This document shows positions 17,394 to 26,156 of a stretch of DNA of 42,861 bases, in pieces. Position 1 is the first letter of the stretch. The number at the start of each line of letters is the position of its first letter. The stretch lies in NCBI GenBank assembly GCA_031271465.1, contig JAISVR010000006.1, positions 1 through 42,861 of the forward strand, written 5' to 3'. This DNA comes from Prevotellaceae bacterium. GTDB lineage: Bacteria; Bacteroidota; Bacteroidia; Bacteroidales; Paludibacteraceae. The position numbers and the translations under genes are program-made. Below the pieces are notes generated by a model, which had not been told where the DNA came from, ran no database searches, and worked only from the letters and a program-made list of their open reading frames with translations.

Positions 17394-17476
17394 AAAAATT
17401 AAGTTTATAATTTTATTCGGTCTTGCTTTCAGCACACACTAAAAACTCATAATATACACAGCAAAATATTAAAATC

Positions 17477-18265
17477 CTACAACACCCGTTTTATCACTCT
17501 AAGTTTGTGGCTGTGCTTACCTGTTTGCTCGTTGATAATTCCCTGCGCATCAATCGAGTCGATTCTCACAGAACCCGAAGCGTGGATAATTTGCGTGTTA
17601 TTGATAAGTATGCCTACATGTGAAATACGCCCTTCAGGGTTCTCGAAAAAAGCAAGATCACCCGAGCGCGATTCGGGCAGAAAGCTGATAAGCGAACCCC
17701 GTTCCACCTGCCGGGCGGCATCGCGCGGGAAACGGCATCCGCAAATATTCATTACCACCTGCACAAAACCCGAACAATCGATACCAAACGCATTGCGCCC
17801 GCCCCACAGATAAGGCGTGTTGAGGTACATAAACGCAACGGAAAGCATTTCGTCGCCCGAAAAATTTTTGGTAAGCGGCATGTTTACCTGCTCCTTAGCA
17901 ATACGAAAAAGGTCGCTACCGATGCAAAAAGATTCCGTGGCGGGATTGTAGCCGGGCAGCGAACTGCCGCCCGTGAGCAGTATATTTTCATTGCGCGTGG
18001 CAATGTAGCAGTTGGCAAAAGGTTTGTTGGTTACGGCATGGTCGCTGTCGGAAAGTTCCCGGGCAAACGCCTCGCTGATAGGCGTTATCATTTTGCTGCT
18101 CACAAAACCGATATAATCGTCGTGCATGCTGCGCACCTGCGAGAAATCGCCCTCTGTTTTCAATATTTCAAAATGCTCGCCAAACAAAATCTGGTTTACC
18201 ATTTCACTCTGATTGGCGGCTTCGGCACGCATGGGTAGCACACTGTTTAAATTTATTCCAAACAT
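17477..18265 (-). CDS. NlpC/P60 (C40) peptidase with SH3-like domain
   Basis: This 262-aa protein is probably a cell-wall hydrolase cutting D-Glu/meso-DAP type linkages in peptidoglycan peptides. The N-terminal 60 residues look like a bacterial SH3 domain (QILFGEHFEIL..GFSQV..DDYIGFV pattern). The catalytic Cys164 is in FGIDCSGFVQ, with His216 in ISHVGIL and His228 in IIHASG completing the triad. No convincing signal peptide is present at the chosen start, so its export route or cytosolic role in recycling is open. It diverges from the phosphatase gene. Confidence 0.9.
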   Translation of the reverse strand: MFGINLNSVLPMRAEAANQSEMVNQILFGEHFEILKTEGDFSQVRSMHDDYIGFVSSKMITPISEAFARELSDSDHAVTNKPFANCYIATRNENILLTGGSSLPGYNPATESFCIGSDLFRIAKEQVNMPLTKNFSGDEMLSVAFMYLNTPYLWGGRNAFGIDCSGFVQVVMNICGCRFPRDAARQVERGSLISFLPESRSGDLAFFENPEGRISHVGILINNTQIIHASGSVRIDSIDAQGIINEQTGKHSHKLRVIKRVL

Positions 18266-18293
18266 AAGGGTTTAAATATTTTTTCTTTTCGGG

Positions 18294-18330
18294 CAAAGAT
18301 ATAAAAATTTTCAAAAAAATATTATTTTTG
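18294..18330. promoter_or_regulatory. Divergent promoters, NlpC/P60 and phosphatase
   Basis: The minus strand reads TATCTTTG at 18301-18294, 29 bp before the peptidase start. The plus strand reads TATTTTTG at 18323-18330, 30 bp before the phosphatase start. Both match TAnnTTTG. Confidence 0.5.
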
Positions 18331-18359
18331 TCGTGCTGCAATAATAGCAGGAAAAAATC

Positions 18360-18833
18360 ATGGAGAAAAAATCTATCCTTTTTGTTTGTATGGGTAATAT
18401 TTGTCGTTCGCCAATGGCAGAAGGCATTATGCATCGTTTGGTAGAAGAGCGGGAATTGAACGCCTTTTTCAAGATAGATTCGGCGGGCACCATAGGTTAC
18501 CACGAAGGCGAATTACCCGACCCGCGCATGCGCAAGCATGCTGCAGCACGCGGCTACGAACTGACACACCGCTCGCGCCCGATTCGCACAAGCGATTTCG
18601 ACCGCTTCGACCTTATCATCGGCATGGACGACAACAACATTGCCGTACTCGAACGCGAAGCCCCATCACCCGAAGCACAAGCGAAAATTCATCGTATGGC
18701 TGAGTTTTTTACTAAAGCCGATATCGACCATGTGCCCGATCCTTATTACGGCGGCTCGGCAGGCTTCGATTTGGTAATTGATTTGCTCGAAGACGGCTGC
18801 GAAAACCTGTTGAACAGTTTGACCAAAAATTAA
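18360..18833 (+). CDS. Low-molecular-weight protein tyrosine phosphatase
   Basis: This 157-aa cytosolic phosphatase removes phosphate from phosphotyrosine through a cysteinyl-phosphate intermediate. The P-loop C-x5-R-S is CMGNICRS (Cys10 to Ser17), and the general-acid Asp127 is in DPYYGG near the C-terminus. Length and motif positions are standard. In bacteria such enzymes often act on tyrosine kinases of capsule export, but no such kinase is nearby. The MFS transporter gene starts 19 bp downstream. Confidence 0.95.
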   Translation: MEKKSILFVCMGNICRSPMAEGIMHRLVEERELNAFFKIDSAGTIGYHEGELPDPRMRKHAAARGYELTHRSRPIRTSDFDRFDLIIGMDDNNIAVLEREAPSPEAQAKIHRMAEFFTKADIDHVPDPYYGGSAGFDLVIDLLEDGCENLLNSLTKN

Positions 18834-18852
18834 ACTCCAAAAACCTACAGAT

Positions 18853-20133
18853 ATGAGCACAAAATCCAGACTGATTGTAATAAACTTCCTCCAATTTTTT
18901 GTTTGGGGAGCGTGGATGATGACACTTGGGTCCTACGGCTTTAAAGAGAAAAATTGGGATGGAGCAGCTTTTGGCTTGGTATTTTCTACCATGGGTTTTG
19001 CTTCGATAGTGATGCCAACCCTGTTTGGCATCATTGCCGACAAATGGAAAGCCAATTATGTGTTTGTGCTTCTGCATTTGCTGTTTGGGATTACGATGTG
19101 TTTCCTGCCGCTTATCGACACGCCGATGTCGTTTTTTTGGCTCTTGCTTCTTGCCATGTGTTTCTATATGCCCACCATTGGGTTAAATAACTCTATCGGT
19201 TTCGGGATATTGAAACGCGAAGGAAAAGACCCAACCACAGCATTCCCGCCGATACGAGTGTGGGGCACTATCGGGTTTATTGCTTCCATGTGGCTTACAA
19301 ACTTTTTTACAAAAACTTGGGGTTTAGGATACAGCCTGAAAGTGTCGTTCATTATTTCGGCAGTCGGAGCATTATGCCTGGCTGCCTACGCTTTTGTTGC
19401 ATTACCCACCATTGAAAGCGAACGCGAACAGGATAAAAAACAATCGCTCGTGGAAAAACTCGGACTGCAGGCTTTCGTTCTTTTCAAACAAAAAAAAATG
19501 GCTATATTTTTTGTTTTCAGTTTATTGCTTGGTGCCGCTTTGCAACTGACAAATGCCTATGGCGATGCTTTTCTGCAAGACACCACAGTATTTCCCGAAG
19601 GAACGATTGTATTTAATTTTTCTACCATCATCCTTTCTATCTCGCAAATGTCCGAAACGCTGTTTATCCTTGCCATTCCGTTCTTTATGAACCGGTTCGG
19701 GATAAAAAAGGTGATGTTAGCCAGCATGTTGGCGTGGGTGCTTCGCTTTGGGTTGTTTGGCTTGGCTGAAAATTCGGGCTTAGGCTTTGTATTCATCGTT
19801 ATTTCATGTATGGTTTACGGTATGGCGTTCGATTTCTTCAATATCTCGGGAGCATTATTCGTCGAAAAAAATACGGCGGCAAACATACAGTCGTCTGCAC
19901 AAGGCGTGTTTATGCTAATGACCAACGGTGTTGGCGCAGTACTCGGCAACATCGTTGCCGGTGAGGTAATTAGCAATTATTTTGAACCCAACGGCATACG
20001 AATTTGGAATATAGGGAATTTCGAAAACCCCGTTTGGCTGAATATTTGGTTTATTTTTGCGGCTTATGCACTGGTTATAGCAGTGGCTTTCGCTATTATT
20101 TTTAAGTATAAATATATTCCCGATAAAAAATGA
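18853..20133 (+). CDS. Nucleoside:H+ symporter family MFS transporter
   Basis: This 426-aa protein has about twelve hydrophobic segments and the N-terminus typical of the nucleoside:H+ symporter family (FLQFFVWGAWMMTLGSYGF). Other family-like parts are FGIIADKW after the second helix and the VWGTIGFIASMW segment in the first half. It should import nucleosides across the inner membrane with protons. It lies 19 bp after the phosphatase gene and overlaps the following lipoprotein gene by 4 bp, so the three are likely one operon. Confidence 0.92.
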   Translation: MSTKSRLIVINFLQFFVWGAWMMTLGSYGFKEKNWDGAAFGLVFSTMGFASIVMPTLFGIIADKWKANYVFVLLHLLFGITMCFLPLIDTPMSFFWLLLLAMCFYMPTIGLNNSIGFGILKREGKDPTTAFPPIRVWGTIGFIASMWLTNFFTKTWGLGYSLKVSFIISAVGALCLAAYAFVALPTIESEREQDKKQSLVEKLGLQAFVLFKQKKMAIFFVFSLLLGAALQLTNAYGDAFLQDTTVFPEGTIVFNFSTIILSISQMSETLFILAIPFFMNRFGIKKVMLASMLAWVLRFGLFGLAENSGLGFVFIVISCMVYGMAFDFFNISGALFVEKNTAANIQSSAQGVFMLMTNGVGAVLGNIVAGEVISNYFEPNGIRIWNIGNFENPVWLNIWFIFAAYALVIAVAFAIIFKYKYIPDKK

Positions 20134-20768
20134 AAAAAATAATTTTCATCGTGCTGATAATTGCCTGTTCGGCTTGCATCGGCAGTAAAAAAACGATTGC
20201 TCCGGCAATTCAAACCGTAACGGTGGCAAATCCTGCTTTTGCCAAATTGTTCTGTACTTCGGGCGACGGCTGGTATAAAATTGCCACGCTTAAAAGTAAA
20301 GGTTACATTGGCAAACATACCTGCTCGTTTAAAATTTATTCGGGCGACACTCCACACAGAGGTATTTATTACGCTTCCTATTATTTGAATTTGCGGCGAG
20401 GAATGGGCGACAGATATTACGGGACTTTTTATTGCATAGACTGGAATAAAAACACCCGTTCACGGTTTTTACCCGACGATGTTTGCGTTACCTACGACGG
20501 CGAATACACGGACGAAGTAACTACCACGATTTGGAAACAAAACAGCAGTGGTGAAGATTCGTGGGTGTTTACTGCCGACATGGCAGGTTTTTATCTTTAC
20601 GGCGGAGCCAACTGCATACAGCTTGCCGAAAATTCGTATCGCGGAGTGAAGGAAAGCATTCCTCAAAAACCATCGGTTGCCGATGGTTACGATTTTGTTA
20701 TCGACCCTCAATTTGAACCGCTTACCAAACAGCCGCTTATCAACGGGCATAATTCGGAGTACGAATAA
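20130..20768 (+). CDS. Lipoprotein of unknown function
   Basis: The 212-aa product has a short signal peptide with a lipobox (ACSAC, lipid on Cys16). The mature part is rich in aromatic residues, Gly and Tyr, with stretches such as CIDWNKNTRS, VCVTYDGEYTDE and AGFYLYGGANCIQL, and is probably a beta-sandwich. I do not recognise the family. Its ATG overlaps the stop of the nucleoside symporter gene (ATGA), so it is made with that transporter, but a role in nucleoside uptake is only a guess. Confidence 0.75.
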   Translation: MKKIIFIVLIIACSACIGSKKTIAPAIQTVTVANPAFAKLFCTSGDGWYKIATLKSKGYIGKHTCSFKIYSGDTPHRGIYYASYYLNLRRGMGDRYYGTFYCIDWNKNTRSRFLPDDVCVTYDGEYTDEVTTTIWKQNSSGEDSWVFTADMAGFYLYGGANCIQLAENSYRGVKESIPQKPSVADGYDFVIDPQFEPLTKQPLINGHNSEYE

Positions 20769-20780
20769 ATCGGGAATAAT

Positions 20781-21128
20781 TTACAACTGTTCTTCTTCCA
20801 ATTCGCCGGGCAGAGTAAGCGAGCGGCGAAGCGTAACAAGTTCTTCGCGAATAGCGCGGAGCGATTCGTGCATCTCGCGGTTACGACGAGCGGCAGTTTT
20901 GTTGTTTTTGATTCGCTGCTTGGCTCCATCGAGGGTTAAACCGAGTGTTTTAACCAAGTGATGAACAAGTTTTACCATTTCCACATCTTCGAGACGATAA
21001 AGGCGAATACCTTTGGGACTGCGCTGGGGAGCAATTATCCCTTCAAACTCTTTTTCCCAAAAACGCAATAAGGATTGGTTTTCGCCAACAATTTCGGCAA
21101 CTTCGGCTATGGAATAAAATTGTTTCAT
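20781..21128 (-). CDS. MerR family transcriptional regulator
   Basis: This 115-aa protein has the MerR N-terminal winged helix: FYSIAEVAEIVGENQSLLRFW (about residues 4-24) and GIRLYRLEDVEMV near 40. A coiled-coil dimerisation helix follows. There is no C-terminal effector domain and no metal-binding Cys set, so the signal is unknown. Single-domain MerR proteins of this type are widespread in Bacteroidota. A minus-strand TACTTTTG at 21162-21155, 27 bp before the start, is a good -7 element. Confidence 0.9.
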   Translation of the reverse strand: MKQFYSIAEVAEIVGENQSLLRFWEKEFEGIIAPQRSPKGIRLYRLEDVEMVKLVHHLVKTLGLTLDGAKQRIKNNKTAARRNREMHESLRAIREELVTLRRSLTLPGELEEEQL

Positions 21129-21154
21129 CGGATTTTTTTAAAAACAAATACGAA

Positions 21155-21162
21155 CAAAAGTA
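21155..21162 (-). promoter_or_regulatory. -7 element for the MerR gene
   Basis: Reads TACTTTTG on the minus strand, matching TAnnTTTG, in the 47-bp gap between the transglycosylase stop and the MerR start. Confidence 0.45.
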
Positions 21163-21175
21163 ACGAAAAATGTTT

Positions 21176-22462
21176 TTATTTCCGAATAATCAATCGCTGT
21201 CCGGCAACGATTTTGTTTCCCTTGATGCCGTTCCATCGACGCAGATTGGATACACTTACGCCATATCGGCGAGCAATGCTTCCCAGATTATCACCCTTAC
21301 GCACACGATAGGTTTTTTGACCTCGCTTGGAAGGTTTATAGTCGTTTTTGATGTCTTCTTTCACAACAGATTCTACGCCGGTGCTATCTCGAACCGCGGC
21401 ACGGGCATAAATAGAATCGGCGTGTTCGTAAAACTTGGCGGCGTAATGGTGTGGCAAACGCAAATAGTAGTTGCCCGAATTACCCGGAATAATATTGCGG
21501 CGATATTGGGGATTAAGTATTGCCAATTCATCGACAGGGATATTCAACTCGTTGGAAATAATATCGAACGAAACGCGATGCGTTACGCGCACCGTATCGG
21601 TATATATCGGCATATCAATTTCGGCAGGCGTAAGGTTGTGGCTCTCGTAATAAGTCATTATATAATTTGCTGCGATAAAAATAGGCACATAGCTTCTTGT
21701 TTCGCGCGGCAGATAAGGATAGATTTGCCAAAAATCGCGCTTGCCTCCCGAACGGCGAATGGCTTTATTTATTGTACCCGGACCACAATTGTAGGCAGCA
21801 ATGGCAAGGTGCCAATCGTCGTAAATTTTGTATAAATCGCTCAAGTATTGTGCGGCGGCTCTCGACGATTTTTCGGGGTCGCGGCGTTCATCGACAAGAG
21901 TATTTACTTCTAAGTTGTACATTCGTCCGGTAGAAGGCATAAACTGCCACAACCCCGCCGCTCCGGCAGATGATACGGCATTGGCATTCATCGCCGACTC
22001 TATCACGGGCAAGTATTTAAATTCTACCGGCACATTGTATTCATTGAGCACATCTTCGAACATGGGGAAATAGTATTTTCCCAACCCAAGCATATATTCT
22101 ACCTGACGGCGTTTGCGGTCGGCATACAATTCGATAAACGATTTTACCGAACTGTTGTAAGGCATACCTACTTCGTAGGGCAACTTGGCAAGGCGTTTTT
22201 TGTATACACTGTCGGGAAAAACAATATTTACATCAATCAATCGCTTGCCCTGTCCTTTTTTGGCGTGTTTGGCATAGTAAGAAAACACCAAACTATCTAA
22301 TGCTGAGTTGAAATCTTGAGGTACAAAAGCACTTTCTTCATCCATCTGCATGCTTTCTTCGGAGTTCGACACTTTAAAGTTTCCGGCAGCAAAAAGCGAA
22401 CTAAGGCTGAGGCTGAGAATAAAAATCAATGTAAGGCGTAATTTTAAAATTATATTTTTCAT
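21176..22462 (-). CDS. MltD-like lytic transglycosylase with LysM
   Basis: This 428-aa exported enzyme cleaves the MurNAc-GlcNAc bond of peptidoglycan with formation of a 1,6-anhydro end. It has a signal peptide (about 1-26) and an SLT domain with catalytic Glu155 in [10 protein letters not shown], followed by [13 protein letters not shown] and [12 protein letters not shown]. One LysM domain closes the C-terminus ([19 protein letters not shown]...[10 protein letters not shown]). It is the last gene of parA-parB-DUF5683-mltD, 12 bp after the DUF5683 gene. Confidence 0.94.
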   Translation of the reverse strand: MKNIILKLRLTLIFILSLSLSSLFAAGNFKVSNSEESMQMDEESAFVPQDFNSALDSLVFSYYAKHAKKGQGKRLIDVNIVFPDSVYKKRLAKLPYEVGMPYNSSVKSFIELYADRKRRQVEYMLGLGKYYFPMFEDVLNEYNVPVEFKYLPVIESAMNANAVSSAGAAGLWQFMPSTGRMYNLEVNTLVDERRDPEKSSRAAAQYLSDLYKIYDDWHLAIAAYNCGPGTINKAIRRSGGKRDFWQIYPYLPRETRSYVPIFIAANYIMTYYESHNLTPAEIDMPIYTDTVRVTHRVSFDIISNELNIPVDELAILNPQYRRNIIPGNSGNYYLRLPHHYAAKFYEHADSIYARAAVRDSTGVESVVKEDIKNDYKPSKRGQKTYRVRKGDNLGSIARRYGVSVSNLRRWNGIKGNKIVAGQRLIIRK

Positions 22463-22474
22463 CGTTCAAAATTT

Positions 22475-23128
22475 TCAGAAAGTTAATTTACAGTTCAAGC
22501 CGAAACTTGTTCTTGAGTTTAGTAAATCGTTTGTCAATATCGGCTCTACACGCAACGATAAATCGGGATTGATGTCGAAATCGTAGAGTTGGGCATCGAC
22601 AAATGCGTCCAAAATGGTGAGCCCGTAAAAACCCACGATACAGATAATACTCAAATCGCGGTTTTGGCGATACGAGAGTTGTTTTTTGTTGAGTGCATCG
22701 GTAAGCCAATACATATACGAGTCGTCTACTACTTGCCCTGCAGGAATGTATTCTTGATAATCATTCGTAGCAGGGTCGTTGTCGGCTATCGAAATATAGG
22801 CTCGTTTGTAATCGTTATAATATTTCCCGTTCCACGAAATGGCGTAAATCAACGCCGCATAACCTGCACATACAATGGGGATTTTCCAGTATTTACGGTT
22901 GTAAGCCTGTCCGCCACCCGGAATGAGGGCACTCATCAACATAGCTTTGCCGGGTTTGGGTCGCCAGGGCATTATTGTTGTTTGTTCGATAACGGCTGCC
23001 GAATCGACAGACTGCTCTATTGTTACCTGCATACTATCTGTTACCGGTGCAACAACGAGCGAATCTTGCGCTACAACCGACGATGCACACAACAGCACAG
23101 TGAACAAACTAACAATGAATTTTTTCAA
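22475..23128 (-). CDS. DUF5683 envelope protein
   Basis: This 217-aa protein has a signal peptide (MKKFIVSLFTVLLCASSVVAQ). The conserved part has PKPGKAMLMSALIPGGGQAYNRKYWK, a hydrophobic stretch (IVCAGYAALIYAI), and a second one near the end (ICIVGFYGLTILDAFVDA). These match what I recall of DUF5683, found next to parB and a transglycosylase in many Bacteroidales. Function is not established; an envelope location seems certain. It is 16 bp after parB. Confidence 0.85.
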   Translation of the reverse strand: MKKFIVSLFTVLLCASSVVAQDSLVVAPVTDSMQVTIEQSVDSAAVIEQTTIMPWRPKPGKAMLMSALIPGGGQAYNRKYWKIPIVCAGYAALIYAISWNGKYYNDYKRAYISIADNDPATNDYQEYIPAGQVVDDSYMYWLTDALNKKQLSYRQNRDLSIICIVGFYGLTILDAFVDAQLYDFDINPDLSLRVEPILTNDLLNSRTSFGLNCKLTF

Positions 23129-23144
23129 CGCTTTTTATTTCGTT

Positions 23145-24029
23145 TTATTTATTATCCAACAAATGTATCAATGCCGCCAACTCCTCGTTATTTGCAAACG
23201 GGATAGAAATTTTACCCTGTCCTTTTTCGTTGCACGAGAGTTCTACTTTTCGGCTAAAAATATCCGATAAGCGTTGTTTCCATGCTGTCTGTTGCTCGTT
23301 AAGCATAGCAGGAGCAGGGGTTTTCTTCGCTTTCTCCGGTGTTTCCGAGGCTATTTGTCCTGTTTGGTTTAATTCTCGTACCAATTCTTCCACTTTACGC
23401 ACGGTAAGATTTTCGGTAAGCATCCGTTTGTAAATCTGAAGCTGTGCGGCAGGATCTTCCACGCTTACCAATGCGCGCGCATGTGCCATATCGATGCGCT
23501 TTTGGGTAATGCCGAGTTGAATTTCGGCAGGCAACTTGAGCAAACGCAAATAATTTGTTACCGTAGCGCGCTTTTTACCTACAAGTTCGCTAAGTTGCGC
23601 TTGCGTAAGTTTATAATTTTCTGCCAAATTCTGATAGGCAAGAGCTTCTTCGATGGCATTCAGGTCTTCGCGCTGAATATTTTCCACCAACGCCATTTTC
23701 ATCACATTATCATCATCGGCTGTTTTTATATAAGCAGGGATTTTTTTCAATCCTGCCAATTGCGATGCTCTAAACCGGCGTTCACCGGCAATAATCTGAT
23801 ACTTGTCGCCGGCAATTTTCCTCACAGTGATAGGCTGAATTACCCCTACTGCCCGGATAGACGCCGCCAACTCCTGCAAGGCTTCTTTGTCGAAATGCGT
23901 ACGAGGCTGATTTTTGTTTCGTTCAATCTTGGCTATTTCTATTTCGCCCACCGACGAAGAACCTTCCGTTCTGACTTCGTCGATGCTCAACAACGCTCCG
24001 ATTCCTTTTCCTAAAACTTGTTTTGCCAT
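23145..24029 (-). CDS. parB: Chromosome-partitioning protein ParB
   Basis: ParB binds parS sites, spreads using CTP and guides chromosome-origin segregation with ParA. The 294-aa protein has the N-terminal ParB/sulfiredoxin CTP-binding fold with IIAGERRFRASQLAG, then MALVENIQREDLNAIEEA and a central HTH (LTQAQLSELVGKKRATVTNYL). A linker rich in Ala, Pro and Lys leads to the C-terminal dimer domain. It follows parA by 68 bp. No parS-like GTTTCACGTGAAAC palindrome was noticed by eye in the window. Confidence 0.96.
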   Translation of the reverse strand: MAKQVLGKGIGALLSIDEVRTEGSSSVGEIEIAKIERNKNQPRTHFDKEALQELAASIRAVGVIQPITVRKIAGDKYQIIAGERRFRASQLAGLKKIPAYIKTADDDNVMKMALVENIQREDLNAIEEALAYQNLAENYKLTQAQLSELVGKKRATVTNYLRLLKLPAEIQLGITQKRIDMAHARALVSVEDPAAQLQIYKRMLTENLTVRKVEELVRELNQTGQIASETPEKAKKTPAPAMLNEQQTAWKQRLSDIFSRKVELSCNEKGQGKISIPFANNEELAALIHLLDNK

Positions 24030-24097
24030 ATAATTTTCAATGTGGGAATTATGTAAATGAACCGATTTTTCACCTTTTCATATTCCCAATTTTCATA

Positions 24098-24865
24098 TTA
24101 TTTGTTCTTGTCGATTAATTCTTGCGCCAATTCCAAATGATTGAGCGAACCGCGCGAATCGGGGTCGTATACCAACACCGGCTGCCCGTAACTTGGAGCT
24201 TCGCTCAGTTTAACATTGCGCTGAATTACCGTATTGAACACCATTTTGTCGAAATGTTTCTTCAAATCCTGATGTACCTGATTTGCCAAACGCAAACGGG
24301 TATCGAACATGGTTAGTAAAAATCCTTCAATTTGCAAGTCGGGATTGAGCTGACTGCTTTTTACTATTTTAATGGTATTGAGCAATTTGCTGATACCTTC
24401 GAGCGCAAAATATTCACCCTGCACGGGTATTATCACCGAATCGGCAGCAGTCAGGGCATTGAGTGTAATCAAGCCCAGCGACGGCGAACAATCTATCAAA
24501 ATAAAATCGTATTCATTTTTGATCGATTCGAGAGCTTTTTTAAGCACCCGTTCTCGATTGTCGAGATTTATCATTTCTACCTCCGCTCCCACCAAATCGA
24601 TGTGCGAAGGAATGATAAATAATCCTTTTACTTCGGTAGGACATACGGTAGTATGAGGGTCGATTCCTTCGAGCAGGCATTGGTAAATGCCCGTATCGTG
24701 TTCCGCCACATCAATTCCTAACCCGGAAGAGGCATTAGCCTGCGGGTCGGCATCTACTACCAGCACCTTTTTTTTGAGGTAGGCAAGTGAGGCTGCCAAA
24801 TTGATGGTGGTTGTGGTTTTACCCACGCCACCTTTTTGATTCGCCAAAGCGATTATTTTTCCCAT
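24098..24865 (-). CDS. parA: Chromosome-partitioning ATPase ParA (Soj)
   Basis: This 255-aa deviant Walker A ATPase of the Soj/ParA type lacks an N-terminal HTH. The nucleotide loop KGGVGKTT spans residues 11-18 with signature Lys11 and Lys16. The other motifs are VDADPQANAS near 40 and LIDCSPSLGL near 122. It moves ParB-bound origin DNA over the nucleoid. It heads the operon with parB, DUF5683 and the transglycosylase. A likely -7 element TAATTTTG reads at 24920-24913 on the minus strand. Confidence 0.97.
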   Translation of the reverse strand: MGKIIALANQKGGVGKTTTTINLAASLAYLKKKVLVVDADPQANASSGLGIDVAEHDTGIYQCLLEGIDPHTTVCPTEVKGLFIIPSHIDLVGAEVEMINLDNRERVLKKALESIKNEYDFILIDCSPSLGLITLNALTAADSVIIPVQGEYFALEGISKLLNTIKIVKSSQLNPDLQIEGFLLTMFDTRLRLANQVHQDLKKHFDKMVFNTVIQRNVKLSEAPSYGQPVLVYDPDSRGSLNHLELAQELIDKNK

Positions 24866-24912
24866 CGTATAGAAATATTACAATATCTAAGCTTACAAAA
24901 AAATAAGCGTGG

Positions 24913-24920
24913 CAAAATTA
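24913..24920 (-). promoter_or_regulatory. -7 element for the par operon
   Basis: TAATTTTG on the minus strand, 47 bp before the parA start and directly downstream of the HU terminator hairpin. Confidence 0.45.
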
Positions 24921-24957
24921 AAAAAAAAGGGGACACTAAAAAAGTGTCCCTTGGTTT
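24921..24957 (-). terminator. Terminator of the HU gene
   Basis: GGGACACT (24930-24937) pairs with AGTGTCCC (24943-24950). On the minus strand it is followed by a T-run (A-run 24921-24928 on the plus strand). It begins about 27 bp after the HU stop and separates HU from parA. Confidence 0.85.
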
Positions 24958-24976
24958 TTTTCTAGTTTCAGAGTGT

Positions 24977-25255
24977 TTATTTTTTGGCAATGGCATCTGC
25001 CAACTCTGCTCCGGCTTTAAATTTTGCTACTTTTTTTGCAGGAATTTTAATAGGATGTTTCGTAGCCGGGTTGATACCCTCGCGTGCTGCTCTTTCGCAG
25101 ATCGAAAATGAGCCGAAGCCTACTAAACTTATTTTCTCGCCTTTAGCCAAATGCTTTGTAACTACTTGTACAAATGCATCGAGAGCTTGTTTTGAAGCAG
25201 CTTTACTAAGACCTGCTTTTTCAGCCATTGCGCTGATCAATTCTGATTTGTTCAT
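24977..25255 (-). CDS. HU family DNA-binding protein
   Basis: This 92-aa histone-like protein bends and packs DNA as a dimer. It has the typical N-terminus MNKSELISAMAEKAGLSK, the GFGSF core and the DNA-binding arm with NPATKHPIKIPAKK (about residues 60-73). Its place directly upstream of the par operon on the same strand, separated by a strong terminator, makes it an independent, probably highly expressed unit. Confidence 0.97.
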   Translation of the reverse strand: MNKSELISAMAEKAGLSKAASKQALDAFVQVVTKHLAKGEKISLVGFGSFSICERAAREGINPATKHPIKIPAKKVAKFKAGAELADAIAKK

Positions 25256-25333
25256 GGTGCTGGTTTGTTTAAAAAATTAATAATATTTTAGGTTAACAAA
25301 AATACAAGCCTGCTTTTTAAGTTTTAATGTTCG

Positions 25334-25422
25334 CAAAGGTAAACTCTTCTAAATTATTTCCAAATTTTTTTGAGTGTTTTTTTAAAAAAAATGCTTTACA
25401 ACAGTATTTTTCAGTATTTTTG
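25334..25422. promoter_or_regulatory. Divergent promoters, HU and first rhomboid
   Basis: The minus strand reads TACCTTTG at 25341-25334, 79 bp before the HU start. The plus strand reads TATTTTTG at 25415-25422, 20 bp before the ATG at 25442. The plus-strand element argues against the upstream in-frame start at 25370. Confidence 0.5.
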
Positions 25423-25441
25423 CGCAAAAAATTACGAGCAA

Positions 25442-26152
25442 ATGTTCAATTCTAACTCTTCTTTTTTGGGCAATATCTCACCCGTGGTACGAAATCTGCT
25501 TATTATCAATGTTTTATTTTTTGTAGCAACTTGGGCTCTGGCACACAAAATCAATCTTAGCTACTATTTGGGGTTACATTACTGGGAGGCTTCGGCATTT
25601 AATCCGGCGCAATTTATCAGTTATATGTTTATGCATGCAGGTTTCTCGCATCTTTTTTTTAATATGTTTGGGTTATGGATGTTTGGACAAATTCTCGAAC
25701 GGGTAATGGGTACCAAGCGTTTTTTGCTTTATTATTTTATTTGCGGTGTGGGTGCGGCTATTGTGCAGCAACTTTTGTGGACTATAGAGTTTCGTCCTTT
25801 TATCGAAACCATGAATAACTACATTGGACAGCATCCATCGAATGTTTCCGAAATTATTTCACACAAAATCAGCCAGTTAAATATACCTATAACCATCGGT
25901 GCGAGTGGTGCTATTTTTGGGTTGCTGATAGCTTTTGCCATGTTGTTTCCCAATCAGCCGATGTTTCTTATTTTCCTGCCAATACCGATTAAGGCAAAAT
26001 ATTTTGTGGTAGGCTACGCGATCATCGAACTCTTTTTTGGTGTGGGTAATTTTAATTTCGATAATATTGCGCATTTTGCACATTTGGGAGGAATGTTATT
26101 CGGTTTTATTACGCTTTTGTTTTTTAGGCGTGACAAGCGAAATTTTTATTGA
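25442..26152 (+). CDS. Rhomboid family intramembrane serine protease
   Basis: This 236-aa membrane protein has about six transmembrane helices and the rhomboid dyad: Ser155 in GASGAIFG and His214 in HFAHLGGMLFG. The HAGFSHLFFNMFGLWMFG segment in helix 2 is also typical. It would cut substrates within the membrane; its targets are unknown. ATG 25442 fits the family and the promoter at 25415. The second rhomboid gene starts 5 bp after its stop codon. Confidence 0.94.
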   Translation: MFNSNSSFLGNISPVVRNLLIINVLFFVATWALAHKINLSYYLGLHYWEASAFNPAQFISYMFMHAGFSHLFFNMFGLWMFGQILERVMGTKRFLLYYFICGVGAAIVQQLLWTIEFRPFIETMNNYIGQHPSNVSEIISHKISQLNIPITIGASGAIFGLLIAFAMLFPNQPMFLIFLPIPIKAKYFVVGYAIIELFFGVGNFNFDNIAHFAHLGGMLFGFITLLFFRRDKRNFY

Positions 26153-26156
26153 TTGA

